NCBI GenBank assembly: GCA_900660155.1
Contig: CABFPE010000128.1
Location: forward strand, 708,875-772,874
Reading direction: 5' to 3'
DNA length: 64,000 nt
Origin: Hofstenia miamia
Lineage: Eukaryota > Xenacoelomorpha > Acoela > Hofsteniidae
Below the pieces are notes generated by a model. It saw only the letters and a list, made by a program, of their open reading frames with translations. It was not told the origin of the DNA and ran no database searches. The position numbers and the translations under genes are program-made. The number at the start of each line of letters is the position of its first letter. Position 1 is the stretch's first letter. This document shows positions 56,591 to 64,000 of the stretch, in pieces.

Positions 56591-58881
56591 TTACTTTGTG
56601 CTTTCATTTGCTAGGTCTTTGAATTGACCTTGCAAATTACTCACTCCATCTTTGTTTTTGATTGATTTCCAGATTAGTCTAACATTGGATTTGATATATT
56701 TCCCATATATCTTCATGCTTGACTTCTTCATGTTGACATTTCTATTTGTTGTGTTCAGGATTGGTATTTTTTCTTTTCTGTTCTTAATAGTTCAGATGCT
56801 TGATGGCATTGATACTCTCTTTGTGTTGATTCCCTTCTGTTCATATAACTTGATATCTGCTGTTATCTGCTGTTCTGTTTTTATCATATGCATTCTCCAC
56901 TGGTATGGTTGTAGTTTTATGTCTTCTTCCAGTTTGAATGTAACTGTTGTTTGTTTTCCTTTTTCCTCTTGAATTGCTATATCTTCCTCCTGTACTTTTA
57001 CTGTTTTGTTTGGATAATTTATTATGCACTTGTTTTTCATCAGGAAATCATCACCAAGTATTACCTTGTATTGTTGTAGGCTATTGTGTGTATCCACCAC
57101 TACTAACATTTGGTCAAATGTCATATTAGCTAACCTCATTTGCACTGATATTATTATTCTTTTAGTATCAGTGTACTCTCCTGGTATGTTAATTAATCAT
57201 TTGTTTGATTTTTTCAAGTTTTCACATTTAAATCCCAATTTTCTTGTGCATTCATCTGTAATTATCAAGGTTGCTATCCCTGTATCATTTGTTGCCTTCA
57301 TCATCATTCCATTGACTACAACTGTAATTGTATTTATTGTTCAGATTTGTCAGTATCCTGATGGGTGCATGGTTTTCTGAGTCAGCTCTCTTCCTAGTTT
57401 TCTGATTTTTCTTCTGTTTGCTCTGCTTTGTCAATTTCTCTGTTTGAATCTATTAAGTCTTTTCATCTGCATAATATGCACCTTTGTCTCCTATTATATT
57501 TATTTGCTTTTCCACTCTGGTTTCTTGTGAAATTTTTGTCCACAATTGTAGCATTTCACGTCTTTTTCCTTTGCTTTTCTAGTTTTCCCATCCTTCAGTC
57601 TAAGTTTGATTGTTTTTTCTGGTTTCTTCTCTTCAAAGCTTCTATTTGTTGTCTGTGTTTTTAAGTTATTCCTCCATGTTGGCATCTCTCTGTGCCATGC
57701 CACCTTTTTGTATATATGTTCATTGTTTTCAATTGTGGCTTGTATGTAGACCTCTTTTCTTATAATTTTATGGGGTTATACCCATCTACCTTTCTGTTAA
57801 ATTTTGGAAGTGTCACTTTGCAGGAAGTTGTCTTATTGTTTCTATTGTATTGTAGTATCAATTTCTTGAATTTTGGTTTCATTTGTTTCTTCCTATCTTC
57901 ATTTTTGAATTTTTTCTCACCACTGCTCTTGTTATTTTGTATTATCTTTTGTTTTTCCTTCTCATTTTCTTCTTTGTAATATTCATATTTTATCTCATGC
58001 TTGTCTCTCCTTTCAGATATTGTTTATAATTCTTTTTCCTTTTCTTGTACTAATTCCATCTTGTGTGTTTGTAACACTCCTTGTTTTTTTCTTCCTTTAG
58101 CTGGATTAGCATGATCCTATCTTTTAACTGTATGAGTTCCTGTGCTTGGATATCCTTATCTTCTATTAGCTGTCTGTTTTCTCTTTCTAGGTGCCAATAC
58201 ATCTTTCCCACTTTTCATTTTGTTCAAGGAACCTTTTGTTCAACTTCACTAACTGCTGAGTTAGTCTTTTTACCTCTTGTTGGAATAGTTCCCTTTGTCT
58301 ATCCAACTTTGAGTTCATATCTGTTTTAATTTCCTTCATGAGGTTTTCTCTCTTCTTCCATCTGTTCAAATCTTCCTGTCAACTGCCATATTTTGTTTTT
58401 CAGCATAGTTTCTGTTTTGTGACTCTTTTTTAGGATTTCATAAATTTCCTGTGGACTTGTTTCTGCAGACACATGAATTGTTTGCAGTTCCATCATAAGG
58501 GACTGATCATTCAATCAGTGTGCAGTGTCAATATCAATGCCACTGGAGTTACTACTACTCTGGGATGGTTTTTTGTGCACTGCCTTTTTTGCTTCTATTT
58601 GTCATTAGTTATTATTTCATTATAAGTAGTGGTTTTCTCTCCCAGTTTGGATTCTTCCTGTTTGATGTGATGCATCTTAGTTAGGTGTGTTGACTAGTTG
58701 ACTTTTTTTGCTGTCTTTTGATTTTTCAGAAAGTATGGTTTTTTCAATGAGTGTTGGTAACAAATGTTCTCATCTTCCTGAATTTTGCTGATGATTCTCC
58801 TTGTTGTTATTTTCCTTTATGCTAAAGAAATCCATCTTAATGGCACTTTCCAAGGATCTTTGTAACCTGTCACAGTCATAA

Positions 58882-59870
58882 TGTAGCATCTCCTACCAGG
58901 CCCAATGTCCATTTATCCTAATCTAGTGCTTTGGTTCTATGGTAATTCAGCAAGCAGGGACCTAACTGTCCTTGACTGCTTAGCACTTTATGTCTCTGAT
59001 AACTGTAATTAACAGATACATTAACAACCACTATTTAGGTGAAGTAGCTCCACAGTACTCCAAATGATTGGGCATTGCCTGATGCAGCTCTCCTTATCAG
59101 CAACAAATTCAGCAATCCAAGTTCCTTGAAGTGTCTTCAGCACTCATCTCAACAAAGTTAATTATGTGTGCCTTAACCTATGATAGTGCTTACTAATGAT
59201 TAGACACAATTTGACTTAAATTTTTTTGTAATTTGTGTTGTAGTGTTTTCATTTAACACAAACACATAGACTGGCATAAGTTTTATGCAACCTGACTCTG
59301 CACTAGCTGTTTTGTTAATAATTAATGTATTGCCATTACTAAAAATCTATTGGCATTCAAATTTCTAAGTAGATAATTAGCAGCTTCCTAACCTACATGT
59401 AATATAATTAATATAACAAAGGGTCTCATTATCAGTCAAATTATAGTTAACAATTTGGATCTAGAAAAAGAATTATTAAATAACTTACATTTGGCTAACT
59501 AACTGTTTATCAAGTTTCTTATTAAGTACATATTTGAATACAATCAATAGTCAGCTAAACAAGCAATCAAAACCTCCTAGTCATACACCTACCTTAAGGG
59601 CATTTCATAATCAGATTCAAATAACCTAGAATTGTTTCCATCATGGTATCCTGACCACTACTCAACATGAACCATTTAGCTTCACATTGGTAATAATTAT
59701 GCAAACTAAGTAATAAATTAAAGTAAGATTTCCAAGGAATATACTTCAACAATTATTCCAGTGTTTCAATCCTATTTATACTCTAAATCAGAATAGTAGC
59801 TGTTGATTTGAATTTTTGAATTAACTGCCTAGTTGGCTAAAAATAATAAGAAGCAATTTTGCCTTCAACA
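58882..59870 (-). mobile_element. 5' LTR of the minus-strand fossil Gypsy element
   Basis: On the minus strand it starts TGTTGAAGG (59870) and ends GATGCTACA (58882), giving TG...CA ends and 989 bp. It contains a TATAAATAG region and is followed by the gag region of the same strand. It is divergent from the two other LTR copies, which indicates separate old insertions. Confidence 0.7.
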
Positions 59871-61020
59871 TTTTGTCAAATCAGTTAATCAGCAAGCACT
59901 TGCTTTTATAATTTTTTTTGTATTTCAATTTATGAATCTTAATGAGAACAATTCATCATTTAAGTTGCTTGGTTGTTTTTAATCATCTGTTTCTTTCTTC
60001 TTTCTTCAATCTTAGTTTTAGCAGCTTATTTGATGGGTTATGCTACACTATGATTAGGAGTCTTTTATCATTTACCATATTGCTTCTATTTTCTGCTTCC
60101 CACATTGATTGATCACATGTACATAGAAATTTTGTATATTTATATGTAGGGTTATTTATATGTAAAATACATAACAAGCCAATGCAGTTAGGTTGCACAC
60201 TTCCCTTTATTGCAAATGACAATAAGAACAATCAATGTATTGATACAAAATTAGTAAAGGTGAAGAACACTAGAGAACACCACAATACACAATATACTTT
60301 GTCACTGAGATTCCTCCATGAGTCACAACAAAATACTTTATAATTTGTGATTGCTGTGAACTGTTGGTTCATAACTCATTGCATGGTTCAGCTTCAGGTT
60401 TCAGCCCTGTCTTTTAATGCTGTCAGTCTAAATAGATTTCCACTATTGATCAGATTACAATTGTTTAGGTCAGATAAAAGTCTTAGTAAGTAAAATAATA
60501 AATCGAAAATCAGGAACAATCTTGGAGTTGTACCCACTCCAAGAAGGATAATTAAGAAGAGGAAGTTGTAAAGCATCACTTAATTTAAGCCCTTCTCAGC
60601 CAGGTACTGATTCTGCATGACCAAATTTATAAATATTTTATATAACCATTTCAACATATGTATGCATGTATGGAATACATAAATGTGTGGTTTTCCACAT
60701 TATAATTGCAGACTGCTCAATTTTAATAACATTAACCTTTGAATGGATGCAATACATTAAATGATTCTCTCTTTTTCATTAATATATTATTAAAATACTT
60801 GAAAGAGTTGCATCAATATAAATAGTACATTGAAAATATTGAAATAGAGTATATTATTGTCCTCGTCATTTGGGCTCTGACACTGGTTAAACAGTTGTCA
60901 AAAGTACAAAATTTTGAACGTTGCTGAACCATCCATATATTTTAGAAACTACTTTTAATTTAGAAGTGATAAGCATTGAATGTTTCGAATAATGCCCTTA
61001 AATTTTGGCGTAGAAACGTA
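59871..61020. other. Stretch without a recognised gene
   Basis: AT-rich. A minus-strand frame at 60579-60394 starts with a hydrophobic signal-like stretch (L-F-L-I-I-L-L-G-V-G) but has no supporting exon structure. Confidence 0.4.
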
Positions 61021-61029
61021 GTTAGAGTA

Positions 61030-61351
61030 GCAGAGTAGCATACAGAGGGTTTCCCTCTGACGACCAGTTCATCTGAAAATGATGGATCCTTATTCTTGTT
61101 CCACTGAGCAATAGTCCTAGCAACAGTTTTGTTGAGAAGCCTAGTGCTTCAGCTACACGCTTCCGTACTGGTCTTTGAGATCCTGCCCTTCCTTCATGCT
61201 TTTCTTTAATGAAATACTGATGGACTCGCACAATTAGAATTTTTTCAGCAGGGGAGAGCTCATGTTTGACAAACGGTATCTCGTCCATTATTGTCAACTG
61301 ATAAAATCCAAAGATAGAGTCGGAATAGCCTTGAATTGACCAATCTGACAA
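61030..61351 (-). pseudogene. N-terminal helix-turn-helix fragment of a transposase-like protein
   Basis: The minus-strand frame reads L-S-P-A-E-K-I-L-I-V-R-V-H-Q-Y-F, then R-P-V-R-K-R-V-A-E-A-L-G-F-S-T-K. A frame change there leads, in the neighbouring frame, to T-V-A-R-T-I-A-Q-W-N-K-N-K. The arrangement (long helix, basic loop, V-A-E-x-L-G-x-S-x-x-T-V-x-R recognition helix) is the N-terminal HTH of IS630/Tc1-like DDE transposase proteins found in many invertebrate genomes. No catalytic domain follows on the minus strand below 61020. It is either a truncated transposon or one exon of a domesticated gene; the frame change favours a dead fragment. Confidence 0.45.
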
Positions 61352-64000
61352 TGGTTAAAAAAAACTCATACAAAAACTATAAAAGAAATATTCGGTTTCG
61401 ATTGATGGTTCAGTTTTGCGTGTCCGATCCCATTTGGCAAGGACAATAAAATGAAATATGGAATTATATTTGTTATTTTTAAAATATTAATATTTGATAT
61501 GATATTTAACATAGCATACATGCCTATTTAACTAGCATCAAATTCTCAGCAAATTCCATTGACTAAAGCATCCACTAACCAAAAGTTCATTAACCAAATT
61601 AAAAAAAAAGTTTCTAGTTTGAATTCAAATTATCAAAATGATTCTATTAATCATTGCATTTTAAGTTCACTTAATTGGGTAGAGGGTCATTTTGATGTAT
61701 GGCAATTTTAGAAACTGAATGAACTCACTGAAAACATGTTGTGGCAGCAAATAATATATGGAGCTAATAAATATGGCAAATTGCGCCACAACTAATCAAA
61801 TCCATGAATAATGTATGAATATATATTGCATTGGTTGCTTCAATTTTTATTATGAAACAATGACTCTGTGTAGGTTGATGCTTGAAATTTTGAAGTGCAT
61901 AATTTAATGTCTTTGAATAAATAAAAATAAATAATAGGACTTTCCAGTAGGATCAAGCCACTTTACAGAATTTGAAGCATTTTGAGCAAAATAAAGGCCT
62001 ATCTAATCTTTTTCTATGAAACCAACACATGAATGCTAAAGAAACATGAGAATTGTGTCATGACTTAAACTAACCAAGCCATTTTTTATCCTCTACCCAA
62101 AGTGAAATACCTATGCCCTACCAAGTATTTGTTGACCTTTCTTGACCTATATCTTAAAAATGCTTTTTGCTCAATACACAAAATTAAAAGTAACTACATT
62201 TATATCTACAAATATAGGAAAAATGATACAAATTCACAATAATTCATGTGCCTTATCCTAGCATCTCATTAAGATAGCCTTTGAGAAGCAACATTTTTTT
62301 GTTTAAAAATGATGCATTTATAGGTTAGAAATAAAATTCCTTCCTATTATATTAGGAATTTTTTAATACTTGCATTTGGTTATAGAAGTTTTTATCATTT
62401 TTACACTGTGCATTTATTTGACCTATAAAATTTGCAACCCATTTCGCAAATGGGTCATTGAAAAACTGACCAATTTTTAACTTAGTGAGCACGCCAAACT
62501 GACACTATAAATATTAATGAAAGTACGACAACTGTACCATCATACATTCTGCAATATCTAACGACAGAAAATTAGTTAAATGATGGAATACAACACAAAG
62601 GCAACTCACACATGCTATCACCCATAACATAAACTCCAGTGACATACAAATTTAAGAGTTTATATTGTCATCAAGCAGAAATTCCGAATTAGCTTATAAT
62701 TAACAAATCTACCTTCTCTCTCAAGACCCAGCCTTATAATTCTTAGAACTAAAATGCATTTATTGTTTTTTCTTCTTAGCCCTGATAATGATCAGATGTA
62801 ATTCATTATTGAAGGTGTAAATTGTACATAATAGCAAATGGAGTTTCACTCTTCATGACTCTATGAAATGGAGCCACAGACACACTACCATAAGTTCAAG
62901 GGATTGAATTTAAGCATAAAGATACCTCAAAATGCATGCCTAATAACAAGAAATTCTCATTAATACATCTGTAAAAATATATTTAAAATTTTAGATGGCT
63001 TATTGAAACTTTTATTGACTGGAAGGTATCTTAGCTTCCTTCAAATTATTCAAATGTTTATAAAAATCTCATAAATTATTTGAATTCATTAGGCATGAAA
63101 AACCATTTCAAAATAATAGCTCAATATTTTGTTTTAAATGGTAACTATATTGTGAGTATAAATTTTTGAAAATAGTAAACATAAAATAGATTCAGTTTCC
63201 GTAAGATTAATCAAGCAAATGCTAAAATTCTATAATAACTGAATGTCACCCCTACATTTTTTTGGAAATAACTGCATGACAAATTATTAGTTTTTGAGCT
63301 TAAAAAAAATTTGTATTTAAACTTTAATTAAACGTTTCTTAAGATTATGGTTTGCACGTTTCTTGAGATCCTTACATGGAAAAACCTCATTCAATAGAAC
63401 TTATTCACTTATTTGTTGCAAAACTTAAATAAATGGTAAATTTTTGACACATCTTAGCATTAAGTTTCCAAAATAATTTTTGTTTTTAGAATTAAAGTAA
63501 CCTAATGCTTACACTAGTAATCAAACGAAATTATTTAACGCTCTACCATATGTTTGATATATTTGAAGTGAGTTCTAATATAGCAAAATTGTTATGAATG
63601 GACCAAAGCTTCATTCCCTAGCCCAAATTAAGTTGCTTATTAGGAACTACGTGAATTAAATCATTTCAATACACAAAATGTAGGAAGTTTAGTAAAATAT
63701 TTTCGCTAAAACTAACATTGTTTAGAGATTTTAAAATTCTATATATTTACAATGCTAAAATAAAGTTAATTTTTTTTCGATAATATTATTATTTATGAAA
63801 ACAGTTCTTCTATCTGTGAAGAGGTTTTTTCAAAGATCTATACTTTTCGCGCCATGATTCTATACATGTACAGCTTCTTTTCAATCTCCAAATTTTTGGG
63901 GATCGTATGCAACTAGATAATTTATAGTTTCTAAGAATATTTATTTTCAATGTCCTCCATGTCATACAATGGCATTAATTTGTGAAGTGCACGAATTTTT
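61352..64000. other. Stretch without a recognised gene
   Basis: AT-rich sequence with no open frame of note, no word island, no TA tract of length and no repeat partner seen in the window. It is the longest featureless part of the window. Confidence 0.5.

Larger units (their letters stand above)
53290..58880 (-). mobile_element. Fossil Ty3/Gypsy body, - orientation
   Basis: Read from high to low coordinates: a gag part with coiled-coil-like Lys/Glu/Gln-rich segments (58514-58187) and a zinc knuckle C-Y-N-C-G-Q-K-F-H (about 57560); a protease-region segment with V-I-L-G-D-D-F-L (57145-56792); reverse transcriptase (54360-54151, Y-L-L-P-R-I and Y-F-T-L-I-Y-L); and an RNase H segment with I-I-L-D-C-D-V-S-K (53753-53454). 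An LTR copy in the other orientation (55010-56590) sits inside it. The 5' LTR is at 58882-59870; no integrase is seen. Broken in numerous places and old. The hydrophobic-looking plus-strand frames over this stretch are antisense shadows. Confidence 0.75.

Noticed and set aside
53932-58329. Many plus-strand frames rich in Phe, Leu, Ser and Cys that look like membrane proteins
   Set aside because: They are the complement of the Lys/Glu/Asn-rich gag and pol of the minus-strand Gypsy fossil and have no independent support.
60394-60579. Minus-strand frame with a signal-peptide-like start
   Set aside because: The hydrophobic start is suggestive, but no donor, partner exon or domain could be found; left as a note only.
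1-64000. CRISPR arrays, tRNA and rRNA genes
   Set aside because: No spaced direct-repeat array, no cloverleaf with A and B boxes and no rRNA-like block was seen. The repeat content is of eukaryotic transposon type.

Overview
The window is AT-rich (roughly 70% A+T by eye) animal nuclear DNA. It has long introns with GT/AG sites, many (TA)n tracts, small extracellular modules on separate exons, rhodopsin-like receptors and a very mixed load of retroelements. Nothing fixes the species. The element mix (2A-bearing CR1-like LINE, RLE LINE, Penelope, Gypsy, hAT-like elements) fits a lophotrochozoan or cnidarian-type invertebrate better than a vertebrate or insect. I see no tRNA, rRNA or CRISPR array.

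Host genes. (1) 1.1-4.1 kb, + strand: exons of a secreted protein, with a possible mini-exon start, a PAN/Apple-like exon, a cysteine-rich exon and a canonical EGF exon. (2) 24.7-27.1 kb and 40.5-43.0 kb, + strand: two paralogous two-exon seven-helix receptors. Their first exons have the same length, their introns sit at the same phase-1 position, and both have a GAGCCAAT box about 65 bp before the ATG. (3) 51.0-51.2 kb: a short, clearly coding, unrecognised exon or gene end.

Mobile DNA. LINE reverse transcriptase fragment (7.6-8.5 kb); broken mariner-family transposase (13.6-14.4 kb); RLE LINE ends lying in (TAA)n tracts (18.65-19.35 kb and 33.99-34.90 kb); a CR1-like LINE with an SGNH-type ORF1 end and a 2A peptide (19.35-23.6 kb); a Gypsy remnant (29.5-30.7 kb) beside a Penelope-like element (30.8-32.0 kb, - strand); a fossil Gypsy copy (36.26-39.84 kb) carrying a 693-bp terminal-inverted-repeat element in its 3' LTR; and a nest of fossil Gypsy copies in both orientations (51.4-59.9 kb). 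Short GC-rich islands, each built from its own repeated word (CGGATC, GAGC, GGCCGG, CGGGT, CCACTGGT and others), recur through the window. At least two form the ends of hAT-like non-autonomous elements.

Assembly. Seven single Ns and two long N runs mark joins. Around several of them the flanking sequence is repeated, exactly or almost exactly, so some apparent duplications (47.3, 48.5, 52.0-53.1 and 55.0-56.3 kb, and parts of 20-22.6 kb) are unmerged contig ends or alleles, not biology. The right-hand 2.6 kb (61.4-64.0 kb) shows no recognisable gene.
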